Positions 42,150 to 51,591 of a stretch of DNA of 64,000 bases are shown here, one piece after another; the stretch's first letter is position 1; each line of letters begins with the position of its first letter. The notes under the pieces are model-generated. The model did no database searches. It was not told the origin of the DNA and saw only the letters and a program-made list of their open reading frames with translations. A program made the translations under genes and the position numbers. This stretch comes from GCA-2711565 sp963664245 (GTDB lineage Bacteria > Bacteroidota > Bacteroidia > Bacteroidales > GCA-2711565): contig OY760934.1 of assembly GCA_963664245.1 (NCBI GenBank), positions 2,418,001-2,482,000 of the forward strand. Reading direction: 5' to 3'.

Positions 42150-42443
42150 ATGGAAGTGGTTGTGTATGGTGTATTGTATTTAATGTTATGCGTAATATCT
42201 GCATTAATCTTCAATACAAACAAGTCCAGGTGGCTGAAATTATTATTATGTATTGTTTTCACTCCGTTTTTAGCATTTTATATATTAAAGTATTTACAGA
42301 GAAAAAGTGACGCACGTGTTACGCATTATATTTGTACTAGGTGTCATTTAGAATTTACACAAGAAGCTGAATATTGTCCGATTTGCAAACGGGAAGGAAT
42401 AGAAACAAAATTGATTGTACAAGTCATGGAGCAAATACAATAA
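42150..42443 (+). CDS. Two-helix membrane protein with C-terminal zinc ribbon
   Basis: The 97-residue product has two membrane helices (about 4-21 and 29-48) and then a cytoplasmic tail with a rubredoxin-like zinc ribbon, CTRCHLEF followed by EYCPICKREG. I chose ATG 42150 over the TTG at 42129. The tail is nearly repeated by the separate 52-residue gene 190 bp downstream. No known family or function was recognised. Confidence 0.6.
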   Translation: MEVVVYGVLYLMLCVISALIFNTNKSRWLKLLLCIVFTPFLAFYILKYLQRKSDARVTHYICTRCHLEFTQEAEYCPICKREGIETKLIVQVMEQIQ

Positions 42444-42464
42444 AATGCCAGTTTAGGCTATTTT

Positions 42465-42472
42465 AATTTTGT
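42465..42472 (+). promoter_or_regulatory. Possible -7 box ahead of the 52-residue zinc-ribbon gene
   Basis: TAATTTTG fits TAnnTTTG, about 160 bp before the ATG at 42633, with no clear -33 box. The DNA between 42473 and 42632 shows no other feature. Confidence 0.3.
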
Positions 42473-42632
42473 TACGCTTTTTATGAAATTTTACTAAGGT
42501 TAATTTGATTAAATAATCAAAGGGTTACTTTTTTTCATTAAAAGGTATTAATTGGACAAAGTCCTCTATTAATATCCTGTATGGTGTAAAAAATTCAGCT
42601 TGTTGTTTACTTGCATTAAAATGTAAATTGTA

Positions 42633-42791
42633 ATGAAATTTTTTCAACGAAGAAATAGAAAATTAACGACACACTATGTTTGTCCTGATTGTCATTTAGA
42701 ATTTACACAGGAAGCTGAATATTGCCCAGTTTGTAAAAAGGAAGGGAAAGCAACGAGGTTGATTCCACAAGTTATGGAATCTTTAAATTAA
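42633..42791 (+). CDS. 52-residue zinc-ribbon mini-protein
   Basis: ATG 42633 opens a 52-codon frame that starts MKFFQRRNRKLTTHY and carries CPDCHLEFTQEAEYCPVC. About two thirds of its last 40 residues are identical to the C-terminal tail of the preceding gene, so it is a tandem paralogue without the membrane helices. A terminator follows directly. DNA identity in the shared segment is high but codons differ at third positions, consistent with selection on the protein. Function unknown. Confidence 0.7.
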   Translation: MKFFQRRNRKLTTHYVCPDCHLEFTQEAEYCPVCKKEGKATRLIPQVMESLN

Positions 42792-42825
42792 CAAAAAACC
42801 TCCCGGATTCGGGAGGTTTTTTGTT
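42791..42825. terminator. Bidirectional rho-independent terminator
   Basis: AAAAAACCTCCCG, loop GATT, CGGGAGGTTTTTT is a strong symmetric hairpin with A and T runs on either side, between the mini-protein and the convergent RND efflux gene. Confidence 0.9.
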
Positions 42826-42826
42826 G

Positions 42827-45800
42827 CTATATTATCCCTTTTATCTTTGCTTTTGTCAGGTAGGCTATATGGTACATCGTTGGTACAATAACCAGTGTCA
42901 GGAAAGTGGCAAAGGTTAATCCAAAAATAACGGTCCAGGACAGTGGTCCCCAGAAAAGAATCATATCTCCACCAATAGAAAACTGTGGATCAAATTCAGT
43001 TAAAAACGTTTTAAAATTAATATTTAAACCAATGGCCATGGGGATTAAACCGAGAATAGTTGTAATGGCTGTTAATAAAACAGGGCGTAACCTGGTTTTT
43101 CCTCCTTCAACAATACAATCAATTGAATGTTGAACCGTCATGATTGCTTTTTCTTCCATTTTCAGCTCGACCCGTTTTCTGCGTTTTAACAAATCGATGT
43201 AGTCTACCAGCACAATCGCATTATTAACAACAACGCCGGCCAGCGATACAATCCCTATCCCTGTCATAATAACCACAATATCCATATTAAACGTGGCGAT
43301 ACCTCCCAATACACCAATCGTGCTAAACAACACACTGGCAAGGATAATGACCGGGCGAACCACTGAGTTAAACTGCGAAACCAAAATGATAAGAATCAAA
43401 GCAAGGGCAATGGAAAATGCGGTTCCTAAAAATGCCATGGATTCAGCCTGATCTTCTTGTTCGCCGGTGAATGCATATTCGTAGCCCACGGGCATGTCAA
43501 AATATTGTAGGCGATCTTTTATAGCCTGATTAATTTCATTAGAATTATAACCTTCAATTACATTTGAATAGAGGGTTACCGTCCGATCCATATCTCTGCG
43601 TTTAACAGCTCCGTAAGTGGTACTGTAATCGACCGAAACAAGCGAAGCAATCGGGATTTCAATGAAGGTCCCTTTTTGGTTTTGGAAAATCATTTTCTGG
43701 TTTAAAAGCGAAGGGACATCATAGCGGTATTTGTCCATCATTCGTAATTGAATAGGATATTCTTCTTCCCCTTCTTTATAATCCGATATTTCTTTTCCGA
43801 ACAATGCTGTTCGAATTGTCATTGCAATTTGAGCGGTTGAAAGGTCGAATCGGCGTGCTTTTTCCCGGTCAATGTGGATCAGCATTTCGGGTTTCCCTAC
43901 ATCCAGATCAATCTTAAAGCCTTCAATCCCTTCAATTTGGGCGTCCTGGATAAATGTTTGCATGGTATCGCTTAAAGCAATCAGGCGGTTAAAGTCTTTT
44001 CCACGGATCTCGATATTAACAGCTTTCCCGGTAGGAGGCCCCATGCTGTTTTTTTCTACAGAAATTTGTGCCCCCGGGTATTTCCCGATAATTTTTGAAC
44101 TGAGATACTGCATCACTTCGGAAGTGTTAACCCCTTCTCTTTCTTCGTAATCAACAAAAGTTACGGTAATCCTTCCTTTGTGCGGGGTTTCTCCAACGGC
44201 AAAATAATCACTTTCACTGTTTGAACCCGTTCCAACATTAGTTAATACTGATTCAAGAATATGTTCGTAAGGCTTAAGCTCATTAACTACTTTGTCTTCG
44301 AGTTTTGCCATAAAAATATTGGTGGCCTCAATGTCTGTTCCAATAGGTAGTTCGGCTAAAATGTTAATGTATTTAGGTTCTCCATCAGGGAAATAAAGCA
44401 TTTTGGGTTGCCTTATATCAAGCAGAATTTTTGTAAAGATTAAAAGCAAAAAGGTTCCTGCTATAAAGAAAAACGGATTGTATTTTCGTAATGCAAATTG
44501 AAGAACTTTTAAATAAAAATTTTCAAGCATTAACAACCCTTTTGTTTGAAACCATTTGCTGATTCCTTTAAACAAATAAATATTAAAAAGCGTAATGAAG
44601 CATCCAATGATAATCAGATTCGCAATGACATAAATTTTTGCCAGATACATTAGAGCTGCAAAAACAATCAAAATTGAAACGATTGTCAGGATTCTTTTTT
44701 TATTGGTTGGTTTTTCGTCGGGAACCGGATTGAAGGTGGATGCGAAAACCGGAATGATTATGAGTGCGACAAATAAAGATGAAGATAGTACAATGATCAG
44801 TGTTAGCGGCAAAAATTTCATAAATTCACCGGTAATCGAATCCCAGAAAACCAAGGGAAAAAAGGCCGCTAAGGTCGTCAGGGTAGAAGAAATAATGGGC
44901 ATGGCGATTTCCCCCACGGCATTTTTTGCCGCACTGAACAAGTTATATCCTTTTTGGCGGAAGCGCACAATGTTTTCAACCACCACAATCGCATTGTCAA
45001 CCAGCATTCCCAGCGCAAGGATCAAAGAGAAAAGGACCATCATATTGATTCGCATTCCGGTGAGTGAAATAATCACAAACGAAATGGCCATCGACATCGG
45101 AATAGCAATCCCTACAAAAAGCGAGTTTCGCGTTCCTAAAAAGAAAAACAACACCACAATCACGAACAACATCCCCAGGAAAATACTGTTTTCCAAATTG
45201 CTCAATTGCTTGCGAACCATATCTGAACCATCATTGGTAATGGAAATGTTCAGGTTTTGTGGTAAAAGATGGTTTTCTTTTATATTGTCCAGAATTTCAA
45301 AAATCTGGTCGGTGGTTGCCAGGATATTTTCGCCACTTTTTTTAATCACCTGAAGCGAAACTACGGGCTGTTTGTTTAAGCGGGCAAAACTATTGGGTTC
45401 GGCAAAACCGTCAATAACCTCGGCAACATCTTTTAAATAAACAATTTTTTGATCCTCGTTTTTAACAATGATGTCGCGGATTTGATCCATGTTGGTGAAT
45501 TCTCCTTGAATCCGGATGGAACGACGGGTTTGTCCCAATTTTACCTCTCCGGCCGACATGGACAGGTTTTCGGAGGTAATGGCATTTTCAATATCGTTAA
45601 AACTTAATTGGTTTTCAGCCATTTTGTACATATCCATGTTGATTTTGATTTCCCGGTCGTTAATCCCGGTAATCTCCACCCTTGAAACTTCATAAATGGT
45701 TTCAATCTCATCTTCCAAAAACTCAGCGTATTTTTTGAGTTCCATTAAACTATAATCTCCCGAAAGGTTAATATTGATAATCGGGAACTCCGACATTTCA

Positions 45801-46234
45801 ATGTCTTCAACCACTGGATCATCGTCCAAGTTGTCAGGAAGTTCGGCTTTTGCTTTATCAACGGCATCTTTTACATCTGCTAGGGCTTCCGAAATTTTAA
45901 CGTTGGGATTGAACTCGATAAATATAAGCGAGTAATCCTGGGCCGAAGTTGAGGTCATTTTTTTGATGCCTTTGATGGTCTCAATTTCTTTTTCGAGTGG
46001 CCGGCTAATCAGGTTTTCCATATCAATGGGAGCATTTCCGGGGTAAACCGTGGTTACCAAAATCCATGGAATGCTAATGTCTGGTTCTAATTCTTTCGGA
46101 AGTTTGCGGTAGGCTAAAAACCCCGCTACAGCCAAAGCTAGTGTAAGCAAAAAAACAGTGTTTTTATTTTTAAGAGCCATGGTTGTTAGCTTAAACTCCC
46201 TGACTACTTTATCAACAGTTTCTTTCATATTCAT
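42827..46234 (-). CDS. RND efflux transporter permease (AcrB/MdtB-like)
   Basis: The 1135-residue inner-membrane pump has a first helix at about 28-46 followed by a large porter domain, a helix bundle at about 345-590 and a second half of the same build. TM4 carries the proton-relay residues in LALGMLVDNAIVVVENIVRF, quoted as the motif at about 405-424. A segment of about 100 residues between the halves adds extra helices, so it is longer than AcrB (about 1050). With the HlyD-type adaptor and the TolC-like channel upstream it should form a tripartite pump. Substrate unknown. Confidence 0.92.
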   Translation of the reverse strand: MNMKETVDKVVREFKLTTMALKNKNTVFLLTLALAVAGFLAYRKLPKELEPDISIPWILVTTVYPGNAPIDMENLISRPLEKEIETIKGIKKMTSTSAQDYSLIFIEFNPNVKISEALADVKDAVDKAKAELPDNLDDDPVVEDIEMSEFPIININLSGDYSLMELKKYAEFLEDEIETIYEVSRVEITGINDREIKINMDMYKMAENQLSFNDIENAITSENLSMSAGEVKLGQTRRSIRIQGEFTNMDQIRDIIVKNEDQKIVYLKDVAEVIDGFAEPNSFARLNKQPVVSLQVIKKSGENILATTDQIFEILDNIKENHLLPQNLNISITNDGSDMVRKQLSNLENSIFLGMLFVIVVLFFFLGTRNSLFVGIAIPMSMAISFVIISLTGMRINMMVLFSLILALGMLVDNAIVVVENIVRFRQKGYNLFSAAKNAVGEIAMPIISSTLTTLAAFFPLVFWDSITGEFMKFLPLTLIIVLSSSLFVALIIIPVFASTFNPVPDEKPTNKKRILTIVSILIVFAALMYLAKIYVIANLIIIGCFITLFNIYLFKGISKWFQTKGLLMLENFYLKVLQFALRKYNPFFFIAGTFLLLIFTKILLDIRQPKMLYFPDGEPKYINILAELPIGTDIEATNIFMAKLEDKVVNELKPYEHILESVLTNVGTGSNSESDYFAVGETPHKGRITVTFVDYEEREGVNTSEVMQYLSSKIIGKYPGAQISVEKNSMGPPTGKAVNIEIRGKDFNRLIALSDTMQTFIQDAQIEGIEGFKIDLDVGKPEMLIHIDREKARRFDLSTAQIAMTIRTALFGKEISDYKEGEEEYPIQLRMMDKYRYDVPSLLNQKMIFQNQKGTFIEIPIASLVSVDYSTTYGAVKRRDMDRTVTLYSNVIEGYNSNEINQAIKDRLQYFDMPVGYEYAFTGEQEDQAESMAFLGTAFSIALALILIILVSQFNSVVRPVIILASVLFSTIGVLGGIATFNMDIVVIMTGIGIVSLAGVVVNNAIVLVDYIDLLKRRKRVELKMEEKAIMTVQHSIDCIVEGGKTRLRPVLLTAITTILGLIPMAIGLNINFKTFLTEFDPQFSIGGDMILFWGPLSWTVIFGLTFATFLTLVIVPTMYHIAYLTKAKIKGII

Positions 46235-46256
46235 CTGTAAAATCTTAGCAGATTAA

Positions 46257-47387
46257 TTATTTTATTTTTATTTCCGTACCATCCGAAATTTGATTATAGC
46301 CTTCGGTGATAACGTTTTCTCCTACAGCAAGACCTTTTGAAATCATGCTTTGGTCTTTAAACGCAATTTCCGATTCGACATATCTTTTTTGGGCAATCCA
46401 TTTTCCGTTAGCTTTTTGGGCAACATAAAGGAAAGAACCTTTCATGTCTTCTTTAATAATGATGGATGGTACAACCAATGCATTTTCATTGCTAAAATCA
46501 TTGATTTTAATAATGGCCAGTGCATTTGGTTTTAATGTTTCTTTGGGGTTCTTAATTTGAAGCTGGATACTTACACTCCGGTTTTGTGGGTGAATGATGC
46601 TTCCAACCCTTGAAATAGGAATGTTCATGTTCATATCCGGGAAGGTTGGAAATTCAACCTCCACCTTATCCCCTTTCTTTAAAACAGGCAAATAAGTTTC
46701 GGCTACATCCGCATTGATAAATAGCTTCTGAAGATTAATCAGGTTCATTATGGGTAAACCGGGCGAAGCCAGTTCTCCTTCTTTTTGAATAATATCATCA
46801 ATGATGCCGTTAAAAGGAGCTTTAATATGAGCTAGTTCAAGCTGGGCTTCTAACGATTTTAGTTTATCTTCCAAACCTTCTTTGGCATTTTTGGCATTCA
46901 GGTAATCCACCTCCGAACCAATTTTTTGATCCCAAAGGTTTTTTTGTTTTTTGTAAATAATTTCGGCATAACTCAGGCTGGTTTTTACCTCTTCGATATT
47001 TTTTTCGAGGGTGCTGGTGTTAAGCCTAACCAATATCTCCCCTTGTTTTACGCGCTGGCCTTCTTTCACATAAACCTTTTTAATTTGACCTGCTGTTTCA
47101 GGGCTGATAGCGGCTGAATTTTCAGCTTCAATGGTTCCACTAACGGTTATAAAATGTTTAAAAACTTCTGTTTGCAGGTTTTTTACTTTAACCGATGCTT
47201 TGAAAGCTTTGTTGGATTCCCCGTTGCTTTCTTTTTCAATTTCTTTTTCTAGTGCCGAGATTTTGTTTTGAACCTCGTTTAACTCTTTTTTTAGTTCTGA
47301 GAGCTGTTCTTTTTTTTCTTCAATACTGGGGGTTGAAGTACAGCTGATAAGAAATAGAACCAGTATAAAAAAACTTATTTTTTTCAT
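46257..47387 (-). CDS. RND efflux periplasmic adaptor (HlyD/AcrA family lipoprotein)
   Basis: The 376-residue product has a lipobox ending LISC (Cys16), a coiled coil just after it (about 25-55), then the biotinyl-lipoyl half motifs (ISPETAGQIKKVYVKEGQRVKQG and AHIKAPFNGIIDDIIQKEGE, quoted as their cores), an alpha hairpin and a beta-barrel domain. It bridges the pump and the outer-membrane channel. It lies 6 bp after the second TetR gene and 22 bp before the pump gene. Confidence 0.9.
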   Translation of the reverse strand: MKKISFFILVLFLISCTSTPSIEEKKEQLSELKKELNEVQNKISALEKEIEKESNGESNKAFKASVKVKNLQTEVFKHFITVSGTIEAENSAAISPETAGQIKKVYVKEGQRVKQGEILVRLNTSTLEKNIEEVKTSLSYAEIIYKKQKNLWDQKIGSEVDYLNAKNAKEGLEDKLKSLEAQLELAHIKAPFNGIIDDIIQKEGELASPGLPIMNLINLQKLFINADVAETYLPVLKKGDKVEVEFPTFPDMNMNIPISRVGSIIHPQNRSVSIQLQIKNPKETLKPNALAIIKINDFSNENALVVPSIIIKEDMKGSFLYVAQKANGKWIAQKRYVESEIAFKDQSMISKGLAVGENVITEGYNQISDGTEIKIK

Positions 47388-47393
47388 TTTATA

Positions 47394-48017
47394 TTATTTA
47401 ATATTTTCTAATTCGTTTTGTAAATATTGATACCCTTTTTCACTAACAATTCCGAATAAATGAAATTTGTAAAATTCCATGATAAACGTGTGGCTCTTAG
47501 TCTCCCGTATTGTTATTTTATTGTTTTCAATAATGGTGTCGGATAGTAAGATGATAATTTTTAACAAGCTATCCTGATCCATGTTTTTTCGGTATAAACC
47601 TTCTTCAATTCCTTTTTTCAGATTTGATTTATAAAAAGCAAGTAGTTTTTCTGTGCGTTTTTCTTTGAAGTTTTTATAAACAGACGGATAAAACTTTTGC
47701 AAATCAAAAATCATATTTGCCGGATGCGATTTGTAAAGTTTGTTGAAAAATTCAGCCATGACTAAGAGTTCATCAATCGCATTAAAATTAGGTTTAAGTA
47801 AATTGTTTACGAGCTTAATATTGGTGTTGAAATTATATGTTACAACTTTATACACTAAATCTTCTTTATCTTTTACAAACCGGTAAAGGGTTTTTTTTGA
47901 GATTCCCAGGTTTGTTGAAATATCATCCATCGAAACACTTCTGATGCCATAGGTGCTGAAAAGCTCCCTGGATTTCAAAATGATTTTCTCTTCGTCTTTG
48001 TTTAAGTTGTTAAACAT
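47394..48017 (-). CDS. TetR family regulator, second copy in the efflux operon
   Basis: The 207-residue product has a TetR helix-turn-helix (SMDDISTNLGISKKTLYRFV, about 29-48) and a helical C-terminal domain. The region NMIFDLQKFYPSVYKNFKEK is clearly related to SMTFDLQKYYPDLYNKHFKE of the first TetR at the head of the operon, so the two are paralogues. It is placed between the TolC-like and HlyD-like genes. It may sense a second ligand or pair with the other regulator; this is not shown. Confidence 0.85.
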   Translation of the reverse strand: MFNNLNKDEEKIILKSRELFSTYGIRSVSMDDISTNLGISKKTLYRFVKDKEDLVYKVVTYNFNTNIKLVNNLLKPNFNAIDELLVMAEFFNKLYKSHPANMIFDLQKFYPSVYKNFKEKRTEKLLAFYKSNLKKGIEEGLYRKNMDQDSLLKIIILLSDTIIENNKITIRETKSHTFIMEFYKFHLFGIVSEKGYQYLQNELENIK

Positions 48018-48027
48018 GTTTTAAAGT

Positions 48028-49419
48028 TTATTTAAATAGTTTTTCGAGAGCCAGTTTAGCATTGACCAAATCAACGATTGAAGAAATGTAATTTCCTTCC
48101 GATTCCAAATACTGGTTATACATTTGGAGCAATTCAGTATTTGAAGAAACACCTTCCTTGTATTTTACCTGTGTTTTATCATAAATACGTTTGGCCAGTT
48201 TAGCGGCGTTTTCTTTGTTTTTGTGAATAGATAAGGCATTGGTAAAATTGGTTTTGATGTTATCTTCTTCCGTATTTAAATTGTTTTGTAATTGAAACTG
48301 GAGTTCTTCTATTTTCCGTAATTCCAATCTTGCTTGTTTAACTTTCGAACTTCTTGAAAAACTACTAAAGATCGGGATATCCATTTGAATTGCAACTAAT
48401 GATGAAGATAACCAGGGGTCACTATTAAGGAAATTATACTTTTCTCTTTGTGCATCGGCTTGTACTGTAAATGCTGCTGATAATACAGGTAAAACGGCTG
48501 CTTGTTCGTTTCTTAGATTTAGAAATGATAATTCTTTTTGATTCTCCAGAATTTTATAATCAATGTGATTTTTGAAGATAAAATCAGAAGTTAACAACCT
48601 TGGGTTTTTAATATTAGTTAGCAGGGTTTCTAATTCATCCGTTAATTGAATTTGCGTATTAATATCAATACCTAGCAATACTTTTAGGTAAGACTTGGTA
48701 AGCTTTATTTGTTGTGAAACAAAAATTAAATTTGTTTCCAAATCAGCAATCATAAGGCCAATTTGATCTACCTCGGTATCTTCAATAAAACCTTGTTCCT
48801 GAATTTTCTTGGTGTCTTCATACAGGTCTTTTAGGCTATTTAAGGTATTGTTTAAAATAGTCTTATTTTGAGCTGTTACTAAGGCTAAAAAATATGCTTG
48901 TGTAATTGATTCTTCAAAGTCAATACGGGTTTTAATCGATTGTATTTTTGATTGTTCCAAATAAGCTTTAGCTGCTCTTAATCCAACCAAATATGATCCA
49001 TTAAATATAAGTTGAGATACTGTAATTTGAGCCGTTGCATTAAATTTTCTGTATAAGCTAAACGGAAGATTTTCCAGCTCAATATCCTTTAATTCAGTAT
49101 TAGGCTGAATATCAAAATACGTTTTATTAGTCTGAAATACCCATGGTGTGATAAAATCAGGCATTGGTATTGACGCAATTTCAATGTAATTAGTATTTGA
49201 AATTTTTCCATCAATTTGTGGTAACCCAATAGCAGTGGTTTCCATGATTTTTTTCCGGGCAATTTCAATATCGGTTTCGGCATTTTTTACATTCGCATTA
49301 TTCTGGAGCCCGTATTTAATGGCTTCTTCTAATGAGAAAGTAACTTTTTCTTGTGCAAGGATTAAGTAATTGCTCCCAACACAAAAAAGCAGGAATAGGA
49401 TTAGTTTTTTTATTTTCAT
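48028..49419 (-). CDS. TolC family outer membrane efflux protein
   Basis: The product has a signal peptide (KKLILFLLFCVGSNYLILAQ) and two OEP repeats with long helices and barrel strands, as in TolC. I chose the ATG at 49419 because the signal peptide starts there; an upstream in-frame ATG at 49458 would add 13 residues (NIKPQIKKLILS and its start) ahead of it. Conserved features include SLEEAIKYGLQNNANVKNAETDI near the mature start (quoted in part). It forms the outer-membrane channel of the pump and is the second gene of the operon. Confidence 0.88.
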   Translation of the reverse strand: MKIKKLILFLLFCVGSNYLILAQEKVTFSLEEAIKYGLQNNANVKNAETDIEIARKKIMETTAIGLPQIDGKISNTNYIEIASIPMPDFITPWVFQTNKTYFDIQPNTELKDIELENLPFSLYRKFNATAQITVSQLIFNGSYLVGLRAAKAYLEQSKIQSIKTRIDFEESITQAYFLALVTAQNKTILNNTLNSLKDLYEDTKKIQEQGFIEDTEVDQIGLMIADLETNLIFVSQQIKLTKSYLKVLLGIDINTQIQLTDELETLLTNIKNPRLLTSDFIFKNHIDYKILENQKELSFLNLRNEQAAVLPVLSAAFTVQADAQREKYNFLNSDPWLSSSLVAIQMDIPIFSSFSRSSKVKQARLELRKIEELQFQLQNNLNTEEDNIKTNFTNALSIHKNKENAAKLAKRIYDKTQVKYKEGVSSNTELLQMYNQYLESEGNYISSIVDLVNAKLALEKLFK

Positions 49420-49466
49420 TGATAGGATTAGTTTTTTAATTTGAGGTTTAATATTCAATTTTTGGA

Positions 49467-50078
49467 TTAGTAATAGTTTCCTTTTTCTTTTTCGTAATAA
49501 GCCATGCCTTCCGGGGTTGCAATTCCACGGATCAGGTAATCAATCATAAAGGCGAATAAAGTTTCGTCCGAAAATTGTTCTGGCGGGAACAAATCCGGCT
49601 TGTGCATGTCGTTTAACCGGGAAATGTACAAGCGGGAAACTAGTTCTATACTTAAATCTTCGCGGTACATGCCCTGGCTGATCCCTTTGGTAAGGTTGAT
49701 CCTTATTTTTTCAAAGATATAGTCCTGACGCTCTTTAAAATGTTTATTGTAAAGATCGGGGTAATACTTTTGAAGATCGAATGTCATTGACGGGCTAACA
49801 TCTTTAAATCGTAATGTAATTTCTTTACTGACAATAAGCAGAATTTGAATAGCATTAACCCCCTCAAAGTCGTTTTCTTTAAAAATGTCTTGGAAGCTTA
49901 CTCTTTCAAATTGCAGGATTTGCTCGATCAAATCGCTTTTGTTGTGAAAGTATTTTGAAAAAGCAGGTTTTGAGATGTTTAATTTACTGCAAATTTCGTC
50001 AATAGATAAGCTACGAACGTCTAAGGTAGAAGAAAGGTCACGAACTTTCTCCATGATTTCTTTATACTCTTGCTCCAT
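49467..50078 (-). CDS. TetR family regulator, first gene of the efflux operon
   Basis: The 203-residue product has the helix-turn-helix SIDEICSKLNISKPAFSKYF (about 24-43) and a helical ligand domain. It starts the row TetR, TolC, TetR, HlyD, RND on the minus strand, with gaps of a few bases to tens of bases. A -7 box and repeated GTTTCCA elements lie upstream, so self-repression of the whole operon is likely. Confidence 0.85.
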   Translation of the reverse strand: MEQEYKEIMEKVRDLSSTLDVRSLSIDEICSKLNISKPAFSKYFHNKSDLIEQILQFERVSFQDIFKENDFEGVNAIQILLIVSKEITLRFKDVSPSMTFDLQKYYPDLYNKHFKERQDYIFEKIRINLTKGISQGMYREDLSIELVSRLYISRLNDMHKPDLFPPEQFSDETLFAFMIDYLIRGIATPEGMAYYEKEKGNYY

Positions 50079-50105
50079 AAATTAATTTTTTGGGATAAAA
50101 CGGGG

Positions 50106-50113
50106 CAAAAGTA
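50106..50113 (-). promoter_or_regulatory. -7 box of the RND efflux operon
   Basis: TACTTTTG on the minus strand fits TAnnTTTG, 27 bp upstream of the first TetR start. Confidence 0.5.
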
Positions 50114-50127
50114 ATACAATTTTTTAC

Positions 50128-50168
50128 ATGGAAACGAAAAAGATAATAAAAGTTTCCAAAGTTTCCAT
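50128..50168. promoter_or_regulatory. Candidate operator: repeated TGGAAAC/GTTTCCA
   Basis: ATGGAAAC at 50128-50135 is inverted relative to GTTTCCA at 50152-50158 and GTTTCCAT at 50161-50168, the last two being direct repeats 9 bp apart. The sites overlap the expected -33 region and upstream DNA of the efflux promoter and could bind the TetR proteins. Confidence 0.45.
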
Positions 50169-50188
50169 TAAAATTTTGTTAACCCAAA

Positions 50189-51484
50189 TTAGACTATGTG
50201 GTTTAACTTGCCTTCGGAGTGTGCAACAATAGAACTAATGGTTGAATCGCCAGTAATGTTTACAACGGTTCTGAGCATATCTAAGGGTCTGTCAACTGCA
50301 AAAATTAATGCAATTCCTTCGGCCGGTAAACCAATCGATTCCAAAACAATAACCAGCATTACCATCCCGGCACCTGGAACAGCTGCTGAACCAATGGAAG
50401 CCAGTGTTGCCGTTAAAACAATGGTTAGTTGCATTGATAGGGTTAGTTCAAAACCAAAAGCATGGGCAATGAAAATGGCAGCAACAGCTTGGTATAAACT
50501 GGTTCCATCCATGTTAATGGTAGCACCTAAGGGCAATACAAAACTTGACACTTCTTTTGAAACGCCTAGGTTTTTCTCTACGCACTCCATGGTAACGGGC
50601 AGGGTTGCTGCACTTGAGCTGGTAGAAAACGCCAATAATTGAGCTGGGAAAATTCCGGATAAAAATTTCAAGTATTTTACCTTAGCAAAGAAGTGGATAA
50701 ATATCGGGTAAATAAAAACAACAAGTATAAGCAAGCCTAAAATAACGGTTAAAGCATATAAACCTAAGGCTGCAAATAAATCAAGGGTATCGTCCATTTT
50801 TTCGCCGGCTACATCCACAATTAATGAACCCAATAAGGCAAATACCCCATAAGGGGCCGCCCGCATTATAATCTCGATGATTTTTAATACAATTTCGTTT
50901 AAACTGTTTACCACATCTTTTACTGCTTTTATTTGATTTGTGGGTAGCATTACCATGGCAATGCCAAATAAAATGGCAAAGAAAATAACCTGTAACATTT
51001 TCGAATTGTCGCTCATCGAACTAAATAAATTATCGGGAACGATATCTACAATTTTTTGAAGTGGTCCCTGCTTTTTTACCATTTCAGAATTTGCCCTGCT
51101 TTTTTCAATGTTAAACTGATACTTTTCCTGAAATGCTTCCCGCTTATTTTCAGGGAATAATTTCCCGGGCTGGGTTGCATTTACCAAAATCAATCCAACC
51201 GAGATCGCAATTACGGTAGAAATAATATAAAGCGAAATAGATTTTAAGCCAATCCTGGAAAGTTTAGTGATGTCAGTAAGGTTTGATATTCCGTTAATTA
51301 GCGAAACCAAAATTAAAGGAACGGCAATAAGTTTCAGTAAATTAATAAAAATAATTCCCCAAGGCTTAACCCAGTCGGTGGTAAATTCATTCCATCCGGC
51401 TTTAATCGAAATAAATCCCCAGGCAATGCCCAATACCATTCCAATTAAAATCTTCCAGTGTAAGGCTAATTTTTTCATAGTCAA
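50189..51484 (-). CDS. Dicarboxylate/amino acid:cation symporter (DAACS family)
   Basis: The 431-residue inner-membrane protein has eight helices with the serine-rich re-entrant loop AFSTSSSAATLPVTMEC and the NMDG motif in LGATINMDGTSLYQAVAA, both diagnostic of GltP/DctA transporters. It imports glutamate, aspartate or C4-dicarboxylates with H+ or Na+. An alternative ATG lies two codons inside (51478). It is divergent from the phosphofructokinase gene, and a minus-strand TACATTTG box (51498-51505) lies just upstream. Confidence 0.93.
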   Translation of the reverse strand: MTMKKLALHWKILIGMVLGIAWGFISIKAGWNEFTTDWVKPWGIIFINLLKLIAVPLILVSLINGISNLTDITKLSRIGLKSISLYIISTVIAISVGLILVNATQPGKLFPENKREAFQEKYQFNIEKSRANSEMVKKQGPLQKIVDIVPDNLFSSMSDNSKMLQVIFFAILFGIAMVMLPTNQIKAVKDVVNSLNEIVLKIIEIIMRAAPYGVFALLGSLIVDVAGEKMDDTLDLFAALGLYALTVILGLLILVVFIYPIFIHFFAKVKYLKFLSGIFPAQLLAFSTSSSAATLPVTMECVEKNLGVSKEVSSFVLPLGATINMDGTSLYQAVAAIFIAHAFGFELTLSMQLTIVLTATLASIGSAAVPGAGMVMLVIVLESIGLPAEGIALIFAVDRPLDMLRTVVNITGDSTISSIVAHSEGKLNHIV

Positions 51485-51497
51485 AATTTAAGAAAAA

Positions 51498-51505
51498 CAA
51501 ATGTA
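51498..51505 (-). promoter_or_regulatory. -7 box of the symporter gene
   Basis: TACATTTG on the minus strand fits TAnnTTTG, 13 bp upstream of the start codon, implying a short leader. Confidence 0.5.
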
Positions 51506-51591
51506 GAAAAAATGTTTGTATCTTAAAATCCGAATACTTCCTCTGCCTGGCATTTGTTTGTAATTTTACAGTCTAATCAAAACTCAGCGAT

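Noticed and set aside
44703..45353. A 216-codon plus-strand frame inside the RND pump gene
   Set aside because: It is antisense to conserved pump motifs and has no family features.
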